Part shown: piece after piece, positions 16,301-25,390 of the stretch | Layout of the letters: the number at the start of each line of letters is the position of its first letter | How positions within the stretch are numbered: the stretch's first letter is position 1 | Origin: Knoellia flava TL1 | GTDB lineage: Bacteria > Actinomycetota > Actinomycetes > Actinomycetales > Dermatophilaceae | Reading direction: 5' to 3' | NCBI RefSeq assembly: GCF_000768675.1 | Contig: NZ_AVPI01000087.1 | Location: forward strand, 1-64,000 | DNA length: 64,000 bases | Made by a program: the position numbers and the translations under genes | Notes under the pieces: model-generated | Told to the model about the DNA's origin: nothing | What the model saw: only the letters and a program-made list of their open reading frames with translations | Databases searched by the model: none

Positions 16301-19300
16301 CTAGACCCCGCTACCCAATTTGGACAGGGTCAGAACCGCAGAATCTGGGACGCCGCTGCGCCGCGAACGGCTTCCGTCAGGGGCAACGAGCGGCCTGCCG
16401 CAGACGTTCCGGCACGTGCGGTCCGCAGTCCGGAGCGAGACCGTGCCGACCTGGAGCTCCCGAGCCTCGCGGCCGCTCACGTGGAGGGCGCGCCCCGGCA
16501 CGGGTGCCGTCCCACGCGGTGCGCTGATGCCGAACACCTCGCCGTCTCCCGGTGTGCGCGGCGCGAGGAGCAGACCACTCTGGGCCCGGGCCACCGCGGG
16601 GACGACGCCGCGGAACTGGGCCGCGACGGAGGTGATGGTGCAGGAGGCGACGACGAGCCCGCCGACGCGGTCCACGAGCGAGGTCAGCTCGAGCAGGGGC
16701 GCCTCGACGGGGGTGCCCTCGAGGCGGTCGGCGTCGTCGACGAGGACGACGAGGTCGGGGTGCGTGCGTCGCGCCGCGACGAGGGACCGCGGGTCCCACG
16801 GGTCGATGCGGAGGCAGCGGCCCTCTCCGAGAGCGCCCGCATTCGCCGTGCCCGCCTCCGTGGCCGTCTCCGTGCCCGACTCCATGCCCGTCTCCGTGCC
16901 GGCCGCCGTGCCCGACCCCGTGCCCGTCTCCATGGCGCCCGCCGCACCTCCACTCACGTCCGCCGCTGACTCGATGGCGGAAGCCACCGACCCGCCAGGC
17001 CCCTCGACGACGGCGACGACGCGCCCGGCCTCCACGGCTGCGACACCAATCGTCGCGAGGGTCGTCGAACGGCCCGTCCGCGGGTGGCCGGCGACGAGGA
17101 TCCGGCGCCCGTCCCGGGCCGGGTCGAGGAGGGCGGCACCGCCGGTGTCCGCCGAGAGACCCACCACCAGTGCCTCTGGTCCGGCGGCAGGCCAGGGCAC
17201 GACGGCCAGCTCGGCGCGGTCGATGCGCGCAGGAAGCCTGGGCACGGAAAAGGGCACGTCGCTCGCTGCATCCGGCACTGCCGCGACGGATCCGACGGCC
17301 TCGGCCACCGGGTCGCGGAGCGCGAGCTGGACCTCGACCCGGTCGCGCAGCCGCAGTGCCCGTCCGGGCGCACGGCTGGAGGGAAGGTCGCGCCGGGAGA
17401 GGCCGGCATACGTCGCGTCGGCCGGGTCGGCGAGGGGAAGCAGCAGCGTCTCCGTGACGACGGAGCCGAGCCGGCTCGAGAGGGCGCTGCGGTCCCCGGT
17501 GACGACGACGCGCAGGGTCGGATCGCCACCGCGCAGCAGGTCGAGGAGGTCGTCCTGCAGCCCACCGAGTCCGAGGTCCGGTGTGGGGTCGAGGCGCTCC
17601 CACCCGTCGACGAGGAGCAGCCCGGGCGGGGTCGCGTCCCCGGCCGAAGAACCTCGAGCACGCAATGCGGTGAGAAGGCGGCGCACGCGAGAGCCGTCGG
17701 CGGCGTGGACGACCGCCCCGACCTGGTGCAGAGCCTCGAGGTCGGCGAGCTCCCCCGTCGTGTCGAGGACCCAGGCGTGCCTCGGGCCGGGCTCGGCGAG
17801 GTGGGCGGCGAGCACCGTCCGCAGCGCCGCTGTCCGGCCCGACCGCGGACCTCCGACGACGAGCCAGTGCCCTTCGCCCGTGTGCGTCAGGACCTCCTGT
17901 CGCTGCTTCGAGGGCAGGTCCACGAGCCCGAGGCGGTCCGCTCCGACCCGGGCCAGGTCGACGCACTCGGGCAGCGGGGGCAGCCAGGGGCGGTGCGGAG
18001 AGGGCATGCCGGTCGTGGAGGCGGCGGTCCGCAGGAGTCGCACGAGTGGTGCCAGACCCGAGTCGGGCTCGTCGTCCACGTCGGATCCGTCGGCGGCACG
18101 GCGCCGACCGACCAGCCCGTCGGCCTCCCCGGCGCCCGGACCGCGCACGACGAGCCCCGTCGGCTCCCCGTCGGCGCCAAGGACACAGACCTGTATCCCT
18201 GCGTGCTCACTCGCGCCCCCGACCCGAGCGGCCTGGAACTCGACGAGGTAGCCGTCGCCGCCACGGGCGAGGCCCCGACCGGGCGTCTGGGGCGAGATGA
18301 GGGCGGCGTCGGCGGCGCCGACGACGTCGTGGGAGTCGGCCGCGTCCCGCACCCGCATGGCGATGCGAAGGTTGACGTTGGCGGCGATGTCGGGGGTGAC
18401 AGCACCCGCCGGACGCTGCGTCGCGAGGACGAGGTGGACGCCGAGCGACCGCCCGACTGCGGCGAGGGCGACGACGCCGTCGACGAAGTCGGGGAGCTCC
18501 TCGGCCAACAGCCGGAACTCGTCGACGACGATGACGAGCCGCGGGAGCGGCGCCCTCGAGCCCGAGCCCGAGCCCGAGCCCGAGCACGACCTCGAACCCG
18601 AGTCCGAGCCGGCCGTCCGGTGGTAGTCGTCGTAGTCGCGCGCACCGGCCTCGGCGAGGACCCGTTCGCGCCGCGTGATCTCGGCCTCGAGGCTGACGAG
18701 CGCCCGGGCCGCCAGCCCCTCGTCGAGGTTCGTCACCGACCCCACGGTGTGCGGCAGGTCGGCGCACTCGCCGAACGCCGAACCGCCCTTGTAGTCGACG
18801 AGGACGAACGACATGTCCTCGGGCGAGCACTCGAGGGCGAGCGACGTGACGAGGGTCCGAAGCAGCTCGGACTTGCCCGACCCGGTCGTGCCACCGACGA
18901 GCACGTGGGGGCCGTCGCTCGCGAGGTCCACGACCCACTCGCCACCCGCCCGACGACCCAGCCGGGCCACCGGTCGGCCGTTGCCGGAGCGCCAGTGCGC
19001 CACGACGTCGTCGACCGCGTCGAGGGACCCTGCCCGTGCCGAGCCGCCGTCCAGCCAGCCGACGAGGTCGAGCAGGTCGACGACGTCGGGCAGCGCCTCG
19101 CCACCGCCGGAGGTGTCGACGAGGGGCGCCAGCGCCCGCCCGATGCGCTCGCCCCACCACGATCCAACGAGGTCGGGGACGAACGAGAGTACGGGCTCGG
19201 CCCCGTCGACGTCGAGCCGTGCGGACCCGTCGACACCCTGCCCGAGCCCGACCACCGCGTGGCACGAGCCGGGAAGGGCGCCGACGTGCCCGGCCCCGAC

Positions 19301-20803
19301 GAGACAGCGCACGCCCAGGTCGCGGCCACGCTCGAGGAGGTCGAGCAGCTCGGGGTCGGCGTCGTCGGCACCGGAGAGCACGACGACCACCCGCGGACCG
19401 GCCACGGACCCCCCGCGCTCGCGCTCCTCCTCGCGTCTCGCCACGAGCTCCCGAACCACGCCGACGCACCTCTCGACCGACCCGTATGCCGTGGTGTGCG
19501 GCAGCCATCTCGCCCAACCGAGGGCGGTGGCGCCGGTCGGTTCGTGGACGACGAGCCGGAGGTCGCGAGGCGAGTGCAGGGTGGCGAGCTGGCCCACGAG
19601 GTGCCGCAGGACGGCCTCGACCTCTCGGGCGGGGCCGGCGACGCCGAGACCTCCGACACCGTCGAGGTCGACCTCGACGGGCAGGTCCCGCAGCAGCGGG
19701 TGCTCCAGGTCGCCCTGTGCCGGAGCCCATGCCGTGCGGGCCGGCAGCTCGCCGACCCCGACCCGCATGCGGCCGAAGTCGGAGGCGTTCGGCCTCCGCT
19801 CCCACAGCCGCGTGCCGGGGCCACCGGCGACCGCGAGAAGAAGGGCGGGGTCCAGCCCGGAGTGCCAGCGCTGCCGCCGTTCGAGGGCGAGGAAGCGGTC
19901 GAGCTCCGACCGTCGCTCGGCCAGGAGACGTTCGTGCGCCGCGACGTCTCGGGCGTGGTCGCGTCGGGAACCGAACCTGTCGGTGACGACGGACCCGACC
20001 ACCATGAGCGGCGAGAGGAGGGCGAAGGCGAGCATCTGCGGACCGACGACGACCGCGAGCAGCACCGCGAACGGCAGGGGCAGCAGGGCCGCCAGCCACG
20101 GGATGCGCACGCGACGCGGGGCGCTCGGCGGGGTGGGGGAGCGGACGGTCGACGCGACCTCGGGCGGGAGCGTGCGCGGAGCCCGGTTGACGGCGAGCCG
20201 GCCGGCGCCGTCCGGGCGCGTGGGGGCGCACGCTCCGCCCGCGCGGTCGAGGCGGAGCAGCGACGACCCGACCGAGACGAGGTCGCTGCCGTCGACGAGG
20301 GCCTCGTCCGACTCGGTGCTCAGTGTCGTGTCACCGCAGCGTGTGCCGTTCGTCGAGCCGAGGTCGGTGATGCGAAAACCGTTGTCAGAAGGCGTGATCG
20401 ACACATGGCGACGGCTGAGACGCTCGTCGTCGAGGCTGAGCCCGAGGCCGGCCGCGCGCCCGACGACGAGCCCGTCCCGGGGCAGCGCGTGGCGCCTCCC
20501 GGCGTCGGGGCCGCCGACGACGACGAGGTCGGTGGGGGTGGCCGGGGTCGTCGCCGGGCCGGGTGGCTCCCCGAGGACGAGGGTCGCGCCGTGCAGCAGC
20601 GGGGGAACGCCGAGGAGCGACGTCGCCGCAACCTCGACGCCCCGCGAGGTCACCCGCCCGACGTCGGTCCCGAGGGTGTCCGCGAGCAGCGGCAGGACCT
20701 CCGCGAGCGTCGTCCCGGCCGGCACCGCCACCCTGACGTCGACGGCGTCGCCACGACGTGTGGGCAGCAGGACGGTCAGGTCGAGCTCGACGGCGGTCTC
20801 CAT
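16301..20803 (-). CDS. EccC/EssC-like FHA-FtsK/SpoIIIE ATPase
   Basis: 1500 residues. N-terminal ubiquitin-like stretch, FHA domain at about 100-170 (LSRRHVSI and DLGSTNGT), two hydrophobic segments at about 235-285, then three FtsK/SpoIIIE-type modules. Module 1 has an intact Walker A (GGTTGSGKSELL, about residue 634) and Walker B (RLVIVVDEF). Modules 2 and 3 have Arg in place of Lys (GPRSGRTA, GHPRTGRST), so are probably inactive. This is the EssC/EccC plan of type VII secretion motors, which pull WXG100/EspC-type substrates across the membrane. No eccB, eccD, eccE or WXG100 gene is nearby. Low-complexity Ser/Gly and Thr/Gly/Glu runs sit in modules 1 and 3. TAGCCT 6 nt before the ATG suggests a leaderless mRNA. 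Confidence 0.85.
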   Translation of the reverse strand: METAVELDLTVLLPTRRGDAVDVRVAVPAGTTLAEVLPLLADTLGTDVGRVTSRGVEVAATSLLGVPPLLHGATLVLGEPPGPATTPATPTDLVVVGGPDAGRRHALPRDGLVVGRAAGLGLSLDDERLSRRHVSITPSDNGFRITDLGSTNGTRCGDTTLSTESDEALVDGSDLVSVGSSLLRLDRAGGACAPTRPDGAGRLAVNRAPRTLPPEVASTVRSPTPPSAPRRVRIPWLAALLPLPFAVLLAVVVGPQMLAFALLSPLMVVGSVVTDRFGSRRDHARDVAAHERLLAERRSELDRFLALERRQRWHSGLDPALLLAVAGGPGTRLWERRPNASDFGRMRVGVGELPARTAWAPAQGDLEHPLLRDLPVEVDLDGVGGLGVAGPAREVEAVLRHLVGQLATLHSPRDLRLVVHEPTGATALGWARWLPHTTAYGSVERCVGVVRELVARREEERERGGSVAGPRVVVVLSGADDADPELLDLLERGRDLGVRCLVGAGHVGALPGSCHAVVGLGQGVDGSARLDVDGAEPVLSFVPDLVGSWWGERIGRALAPLVDTSGGGEALPDVVDLLDLVGWLDGGSARAGSLDAVDDVVAHWRSGNGRPVARLGRRAGGEWVVDLASDGPHVLVGGTTGSGKSELLRTLVTSLALECSPEDMSFVLVDYKGGSAFGECADLPHTVGSVTNLDEGLAARALVSLEAEITRRERVLAEAGARDYDDYHRTAGSDSGSRSCSGSGSGSGSRAPLPRLVIVVDEFRLLAEELPDFVDGVVALAAVGRSLGVHLVLATQRPAGAVTPDIAANVNLRIAMRVRDAADSHDVVGAADAALISPQTPGRGLARGGDGYLVEFQAARVGGASEHAGIQVCVLGADGEPTGLVVRGPGAGEADGLVGRRRAADGSDVDDEPDSGLAPLVRLLRTAASTTGMPSPHRPWLPPLPECVDLARVGADRLGLVDLPSKQRQEVLTHTGEGHWLVVGGPRSGRTAALRTVLAAHLAEPGPRHAWVLDTTGELADLEALHQVGAVVHAADGSRVRRLLTALRARGSSAGDATPPGLLLVDGWERLDPTPDLGLGGLQDDLLDLLRGGDPTLRVVVTGDRSALSSRLGSVVTETLLLPLADPADATYAGLSRRDLPSSRAPGRALRLRDRVEVQLALRDPVAEAVGSVAAVPDAASDVPFSVPRLPARIDRAELAVVPWPAAGPEALVVGLSADTGGAALLDPARDGRRILVAGHPRTGRSTTLATIGVAAVEAGRVVAVVEGPGGSVASAIESAADVSGGAAGAMETGTGSGTAAGTETGMESGTETATEAGTANAGALGEGRCLRIDPWDPRSLVAARRTHPDLVVLVDDADRLEGTPVEAPLLELTSLVDRVGGLVVASCTITSVAAQFRGVVPAVARAQSGLLLAPRTPGDGEVFGISAPRGTAPVPGRALHVSGREARELQVGTVSLRTADRTCRNVCGRPLVAPDGSRSRRSGVPDSAVLTLSKLGSGV
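16853..16935. repeat. Degenerate repeat coding Thr/Gly/Glu-rich run in ATPase module 3
   Basis: Repeated blocks of the type CGTGCCCG and CGTCTCCATG on the plus strand encode, on the minus strand, a run of T, G, E, S, A and M. It sits between the Walker A-like motif and the following beta strand of the third ATPase module. Confidence 0.6.
18558..18585. repeat. GAGCCC hexanucleotide repeat in ATPase module 1
   Basis: About four and a half copies of GAGCCC, with degenerate copies on both sides (18545-18615). On the minus strand it encodes a Ser-Gly run. Changes by whole units would keep the frame and only change loop length. Confidence 0.7.
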
Positions 20804-20809
20804 GCCGAG

Positions 20810-20815
20810 AGGCTA
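20810..20815 (-). promoter_or_regulatory. -10 element TAGCCT for the EccC-like gene
   Basis: On the minus strand TAGCCT ends 6 nt before the ATG at 20803, with no Shine-Dalgarno sequence; predicted leaderless start within the 80-nt gap to glgX. Confidence 0.45.
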
Positions 20816-20883
20816 GGAAGAAGCCGAGAAACCGCCGCAGGCTTTTCCACAGCCACCGCGCGACGACGCGAACGCGAGCAGCC

Positions 20884-23049
20884 TCAGGTCGGGTCGGTCA
20901 CGGCATACACGCGCATGCTCAAGGGCGCCATGGCGACCTCCTCGCCGGCCGGGGTCGGCTCGGTGTGCTCGGGTCGCTTCCAGACGCTGTCCCAGAGCAG
21001 GCGGTACGCGGAGAGCCCCGGCGCCTTCGGCAGCACGACCGGCTGCTCCTCGCGTCCGCCGTGCAGGACGACGAGCACCGACTCGTGCCCGAGCCACGCG
21101 CCGTTGACGAGCATCTGGAGCGTTCGCTGGCCGGGGGCCGACCAGTCGCGCATCGCTTCACCGTCGGCGGCGTACCACGCGAGGTCGATCGACCCGTCCG
21201 CGTGGACCTCCTTGCCCTCGGCCCAGGTTCGCTGGCGCAGCGCCGGGTGCTCGCGGCGGATCGCGATGAGGTGCTTGGTGGTCGCGAGCAGGTCCTCCTG
21301 CCACGGCTCGAGGTCCCAGTCGAACCATGTCGTCGGGTTGTCCTGGTTGTAGGGGTTGTTGTTGCCGCCCTGGCTGCGCCCGAGCTCGTCGCCGGCGTTG
21401 ATCATCGGGATCCCCGACGACAGCAGGAGCGTCCCGAGCAGGTTGCGCATCGACCGCCGCCGCAGCGCCAGCAGGTCCTCGTCGTCGGTCGGCCCCTCGA
21501 CCCCGTGGTTCCACGACCGGTTCCCGTTCGAGCCGTCGCGGTTCTCCTCGCCGTTGGCCTCGTTGTGCTTCTCGTCGTATGCCGTGAGGTCGGCGAGCGT
21601 GAACCCGTCGTGGGCGGCGACGAAGTTCACCGAGGCTGTGGGGCCGCGGTCGCGGGTGCCGAAGAGGTCACGCGACCCGGCGAGCCGGGTGGCGAGGTCC
21701 TGCACGCCGTGCGCGACCTGGCCCGGCCCCGACGACCGGTGGTCGCCGAGCCAGAAGTCACGCACGGAGTCCCGGAAGCGGTCGTTCCACTCCGAGAAGG
21801 GCGGCGGGAACTGGCCGGTGCGCCAGCCGTGCATGCCGACGTCCCACGGCTCGACGATGAGCTTGGTGCGGGAGAGGACCGGGTCGGTGCGCATGCCGAC
21901 GAGGAAGGGGTGGTCGGGGTCGAACTCGTCGGTGCGGCCGCGGCCGAGCGCGACGGCCAGGTCGAACCGGAAGCCGTCGACGTGGCACTCCTGCACCCAG
22001 TAGCGCAGCGAGTCCAGCGCGAGCCGGCACATCACGGGGTGGCGCAGGTCGAGCGTGTTGCCCGTGCCGGTGACGTCGATGTCGCGCCCGCGCTCGTCGA
22101 GGCGGTAGTAGGCCCGGTTGTCGAGCCCGCGGAACGAGAGCGTCGGACCGGTGCCGTCGGCCTCGGCGGTGTGGTTGTAGACGACGTCGAGGAGGACCTC
22201 GAGGCCGGCGGCGTGGAGCAGCTTGACCATGCCCTTGAACTCGTCCACGACGCCCTGCGGGTCGGTCGCCGCGGCATAGGGCGCGTGCGGGGCGAAGAAG
22301 CCGAGGGTGTTGTAGCCCCAGTGGTTGGCCAGCCCCTTGCGCACGAGGAACGGCTCCGAGGCGAAGGCGTGCACCGGCAGCAGCTCGATGGCCGTGACGC
22401 CCAGCCCGACGAGGTACTCGACGGTCGCTGGGTGGGCGAGACCGGCATACGTCCCCCGAAGCTCCTCGGGCACCCCCGGGAGGGTCTTCGTGAGGTTGAC
22501 GACATGGGTCTCGTAGATGACCGTCTCGCTGCGGGTCGTGGCCGGCGGCACGTCGTCGCCCCAGTCGAAGGACGGGTCGACGACGACCGAGCGCGGCATG
22601 TCGGGGGCCGAGTCCGTGTCCGACGGCGCCGTGCCGTCGCCGCGCCACTCCTCGTCGTCGACGACGTGGCCGAAGACCGACGGGCCCCAACGGACCTCAC
22701 CCTCGATGGCGCGCGCGTAGGGGTCCATGAGCAGCTGGGCCGGGTTGTGCCGCATGCCCTGCTCGGGATCCCAGGCGCCACCGACCCGGAAGCCGTAGCG
22801 CTGGCCGACCCCGACGTCGGGCACGAACCCGAACCACCATCCGTGGGCATGGTCGACGAGCGGCACTCGACGCTCGCTCGCGCCCTCGGAGTCCCCGGTG
22901 TCGAAGAGGCACAGCTCGACGGAGTCGGCGTGCCCGGCGTAGACGCAGACCTCGATCCCGCCGTCGTGGAGGGTGACGCCCGGGGCCGGCGGCAGGTCGG
23001 GGGCGACCCGCAGCGAGGGGGCGGCGGCAGCGGACGTCACGGGCGTCAT
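20884..23049 (-). CDS. glgX: Glycogen debranching enzyme GlgX
   Basis: 721 residues from the ATG at 23049; the longer frame upstream overlaps the divergent YbjN gene antisense and is rejected. A GH13 enzyme that hydrolyses alpha-1,6 branches of limit dextrins in glycogen breakdown. Visible: N-terminal CBM48-like domain (about 20-130), then catalytic motifs DVVYNHTAE (region I), GFRFDLAVALG with the nucleophile Asp (region II), IVEPWDVG with the acid Glu (region III) and VAAHDGFTLADL (region IV). NNPYNQDNPTTW is typical of GlgX. TAGGCT ends 7 nt before the ATG, a leaderless arrangement. No other glycogen gene is nearby. Confidence 0.92.
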   Translation of the reverse strand: MTPVTSAAAAPSLRVAPDLPPAPGVTLHDGGIEVCVYAGHADSVELCLFDTGDSEGASERRVPLVDHAHGWWFGFVPDVGVGQRYGFRVGGAWDPEQGMRHNPAQLLMDPYARAIEGEVRWGPSVFGHVVDDEEWRGDGTAPSDTDSAPDMPRSVVVDPSFDWGDDVPPATTRSETVIYETHVVNLTKTLPGVPEELRGTYAGLAHPATVEYLVGLGVTAIELLPVHAFASEPFLVRKGLANHWGYNTLGFFAPHAPYAAATDPQGVVDEFKGMVKLLHAAGLEVLLDVVYNHTAEADGTGPTLSFRGLDNRAYYRLDERGRDIDVTGTGNTLDLRHPVMCRLALDSLRYWVQECHVDGFRFDLAVALGRGRTDEFDPDHPFLVGMRTDPVLSRTKLIVEPWDVGMHGWRTGQFPPPFSEWNDRFRDSVRDFWLGDHRSSGPGQVAHGVQDLATRLAGSRDLFGTRDRGPTASVNFVAAHDGFTLADLTAYDEKHNEANGEENRDGSNGNRSWNHGVEGPTDDEDLLALRRRSMRNLLGTLLLSSGIPMINAGDELGRSQGGNNNPYNQDNPTTWFDWDLEPWQEDLLATTKHLIAIRREHPALRQRTWAEGKEVHADGSIDLAWYAADGEAMRDWSAPGQRTLQMLVNGAWLGHESVLVVLHGGREEQPVVLPKAPGLSAYRLLWDSVWKRPEHTEPTPAGEEVAMAPLSMRVYAVTDPT

Positions 23050-23056
23050 GCCCGGC

Positions 23057-23062
23057 AGCCTA
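23057..23062 (-). promoter_or_regulatory. -10 element TAGGCT for glgX
   Basis: Minus-strand TAGGCT, 7 nt from the glgX ATG at 23049. Faces the promoter of the divergent YbjN gene in an 87-nt gap. Confidence 0.45.
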
Positions 23063-23124
23063 TTGACCACCACCACCCGGCCGCAGCGTCCAGTCCTCCC
23101 GCGCGAGTCGTCCGCAGGCCGTGA

Positions 23125-23130
23125 CAAGGT
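23125..23130 (+). promoter_or_regulatory. -10 element CAAGGT for the YbjN gene
   Basis: CAAGGT ends 6 nt before the ATG at 23137, the same spacing as at the other leaderless starts in this window; the hexamer keeps only the conserved A and final T. Confidence 0.3.
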
Positions 23131-23136
23131 GGACCC

Positions 23137-23661
23137 ATGAGTGATCCCACCTCCCTCCCGAACTTCCCGCCGCCGGCGAACGAGCACCCCCTGCGCGGTC
23201 GCGTCCTCGACGTCCTCGTCGACGCCGGCGCCCAGCCCAACATCGACACCGACGGCGACGTGGCCTACCAGGCCAACGACCAGACGATCTTCGTGCGCGT
23301 CACCGAGGGCGACCTGCCCGTCATGCGCGTCTTCGGCCAGTGGACCCTGCCCGAGGAGGTGGCGAGCGACGCCGAGAAGGTGTCCGCGACGTGCAACGAG
23401 GTCAACCTCTCGCTCAACTGCGTCAAGACCGGCGTCGCCAACAACACCCTCGTCGTCACGAGCGAGCACCTCGTCGTCCAGGGCGCCGACGTCGCCACGC
23501 TCGTGCAGGTGAGCACGTCGATCATCCTCTCGGCGGTCCAGCTGTGGCACGAGCGCGCGCTCGGCCTCGAGCCCGGACAGGGCTCCCAGACGCAGGCCGA
23601 CCAGGACGGCGGTCAGTCCGGCCCCGACGCCAACGGCTCCACCCCCGGCCAGGGCAGCTGA
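23137..23661 (+). CDS. YbjN-domain protein
   Basis: 174 residues. The alternating helix/strand pattern with HPLRGRVLDVLVDAGAQPN, QTIFVRVTEGDLPVMRVFGQW and NEVNLSLNCVKTGV fits the YbjN fold, which resembles type III secretion chaperones and is widespread as a stress or chaperone-like protein. A Gln/Gly-rich disordered tail follows (about 150-174). Its TGA overlaps the ATG of the enoyl-CoA hydratase by one base, so the two are cotranscribed. Molecular role unknown. Confidence 0.78.
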   Translation: MSDPTSLPNFPPPANEHPLRGRVLDVLVDAGAQPNIDTDGDVAYQANDQTIFVRVTEGDLPVMRVFGQWTLPEEVASDAEKVSATCNEVNLSLNCVKTGVANNTLVVTSEHLVVQGADVATLVQVSTSIILSAVQLWHERALGLEPGQGSQTQADQDGGQSGPDANGSTPGQGS

Positions 23662-24464
23662 TGTCGTCGGCGGCCCCGGTCGTGCGCCTCGAGGTCGAGG
23701 ACGGCATCGGCGTCATCCGGCTCGACCGCCCGCCGATGAACGCGCTCGACGCCGACGTCCAGCGCGGCATCATCGCCGCCGCGGAGGAGGCCACCGAGCG
23801 CAAGGACGTCTCCGCCGTCATCGTCTACGGCGGCGAGAAGGTCTTCGCCGCCGGCGTCGACATCAAGCAGATGGCCGACTGGTCCTACACCGACATGGTC
23901 GACCACTCGCAACTCTTCCAGGACTTCACCCGCGCGCTCGCGCGGATCCCGAAGCCGACGGTCGCCGCGATCACCGGCTATGCCCTCGGCGGGGGCTGCG
24001 AGGTCACCCTGGCGTGCGACTTCCGCATCACGGCGAGCAACGCCAAGCTCGGCCAGCCTGAGGTGCTCCTCGGCGTCATCCCCGGCGCCGGCGGCACCCA
24101 GCGCCTCGCCCGTCTCGTCGGCCCGGCCAAGGCCAAGGACCTCATCTTCACCGGCCGCTTCGTCGACGCCGACGAGGCGCTCGCGATTGGCCTCGTCGAC
24201 GCGGTCGTCGATCCCGGTGAGCGGGGCTCGGAGGCCGTCCTCGCTGCCGCCAAGGACATGATGAAGAAGTATGCCGGCGGGCCGGCCTACGCGATCCGCG
24301 CGGCCAAGGAGGCGATCGACTCCGGTCTCGAGGTGGACCTGCAGAGCGGGCTCGAGATCGAGCGGCTGCTCTTCGCCTCGGTCTTCGCGACGAAGGACCG
24401 TGACGCCGGCATGCGCTCGTTCATCGAGAACGGACCCGGCAAGGCGACCTTCGAGGGAGCCTGA
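23661..24464 (+). CDS. Enoyl-CoA hydratase/isomerase family protein
   Basis: 267 residues from the ATG in TGATG. Crotonase-fold enzyme that hydrates trans-2-enoyl-CoA in fatty-acid beta-oxidation. Visible: AGVDIKQMADW (oxyanion region), ALGGGCEVTLACDFRI with the first catalytic Glu, PEVLLGVIPGAGGTQRL with the second, both conserved as in EchA8-type hydratases. Length is typical. The etfBA genes 0.9 kb downstream could accept electrons from acyl-CoA dehydrogenases of the same pathway. Confidence 0.9.
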   Translation: MSSAAPVVRLEVEDGIGVIRLDRPPMNALDADVQRGIIAAAEEATERKDVSAVIVYGGEKVFAAGVDIKQMADWSYTDMVDHSQLFQDFTRALARIPKPTVAAITGYALGGGCEVTLACDFRITASNAKLGQPEVLLGVIPGAGGTQRLARLVGPAKAKDLIFTGRFVDADEALAIGLVDAVVDPGERGSEAVLAAAKDMMKKYAGGPAYAIRAAKEAIDSGLEVDLQSGLEIERLLFASVFATKDRDAGMRSFIENGPGKATFEGA

Positions 24465-24484
24465 CCCACCACCGACGGGCAGCG

Positions 24485-24522
24485 ACGTGCCCGGGGCGTC
24501 CTGACGGGCGTTCCGGGCACGT
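24485..24522. terminator. Hairpin between convergent genes
   Basis: 10-bp perfect stem, ACGTGCCCGG at 24485-24494 and CCGGGCACGT at 24513-24522, in the 85-nt gap between the hydratase and the HAD gene. Probably terminates both. Confidence 0.65.
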
Positions 24523-24549
24523 CCTTCGTGCGGGGCTCGGCCGGATGGG

Positions 24550-25167
24550 TCAGCAGTGCACCTTGGTCGACTGGACGATCTCCTCGACGAACTCCTCGAG
24601 GCCCTCGACGCCCTCGTAGAGGTGCGCGCGGATCCCGAGGATCTCGGCCGACGCGATGCTCGCGCGCGAGGTGTCGACGTAGGCCATCTGGCTGAAGAGG
24701 AGCTGCGTCCGCAGGGCGGCCCGGCTGAAGACGTCGGGGTCGGGCTTGGCGAGGCCGATGTCCGCGCTGCACACCCACCCGTCGACCTCGTCGGTGAGGC
24801 CGAGCCGCTCGAGGTCCGCCTCGAGCCGGCTCGTCGCGTTGACGAGGAGGATGACCCGCACCCGCGACCGGGCCCGGCGCACGACGGCGAGGGCCTCGGC
24901 GTCGACGCTCCCGGACGGGCTCATCCACTCCTCGACGGCGGCCCTCGCCTGCTCCCCGTGGCCGCTGACGATCTCGTCGGCGACCGAGTCGCGCCACGCC
25001 CGGTCGTCGAGGTCGCCGGTGAGCGCGCGGTCGAGCCCTCCGTGCGCGCTGGCCGCCGCGGCGAGGGCACCCGCAGGCAACCCGTATGCCGTCTCGACCG
25101 AGGGGGTGAGCGCGGAGTCCCAGATCCGCAGCACGCCGTCGAGGTCGAGAAGCAACGCGGTGATCAC
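24550..25167 (-). CDS. HAD-superfamily hydrolase
   Basis: 205 residues from a GTG with GGGAGGCGAG upstream. Motif I is LLLDLDGVL with the nucleophile Asp, motif II region LLVNATSRL, motif III lysine in GLAKPDPDVF. Motif IV reads YVDTSRASIASAEILG; the family usually has two Asp here (DDS), so one Mg-coordinating residue is missing. A cap domain is predicted at about 15-85. Probably a small-molecule phosphatase or a relative with lowered activity; substrate not predictable. Convergent with the hydratase gene. Confidence 0.8.
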   Translation of the reverse strand: MITALLLDLDGVLRIWDSALTPSVETAYGLPAGALAAAASAHGGLDRALTGDLDDRAWRDSVADEIVSGHGEQARAAVEEWMSPSGSVDAEALAVVRRARSRVRVILLVNATSRLEADLERLGLTDEVDGWVCSADIGLAKPDPDVFSRAALRTQLLFSQMAYVDTSRASIASAEILGIRAHLYEGVEGLEEFVEEIVQSTKVHC

Positions 25168-25390
25168 CGTCTCGCCTCCCGGCTTCTTCGGGTACCTGAC
25201 GAGTCGATGGTCTCTCACTCCCCCGGTCGGGAGGGCTTTCGGCGTCGGGCAATCTCCCGGGCAGTCCGTGGTGGGGCTGTGCCCACCATCACGCCGGGAG
25301 GATTCTTCGGAGGGCGAGCACCCGGCATACGCTCGGACCTGGACCAGTAACCAGTCCGGAAGCCATCCCAGAGAAGAGGACGAGGCACGC
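25168..25390. promoter_or_regulatory. Divergent region with nested stem-loops upstream of etfB
   Basis: 223 nt without a gene. Visible: a hairpin CTCCC/GGGAG at 25218-25233; an outer stem AATCTCCCGG (25251-25260) with CCGGGAGGATT (25294-25304), one bulge; an inner stem GGTGGG/CCCACC (25270-25287). A copy of GGCATAC is at 25324-25330. If transcription of etfB starts upstream, these could form a structured leader; no known riboswitch class is recognised. Confidence 0.35.

Noticed and set aside
18558-18585. Phase-variable on/off switch
   Set aside because: The repeat unit is 6 bp, so changes keep the frame; it can tune length but not switch the gene off.
17084-21352. Very long plus-strand open frame opposite the EccC-like gene
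   Set aside because: High G+C makes antisense frames long. Its translation is Arg/Glu/Gly-rich without domains, while the minus strand encodes clear FHA and FtsK motifs.
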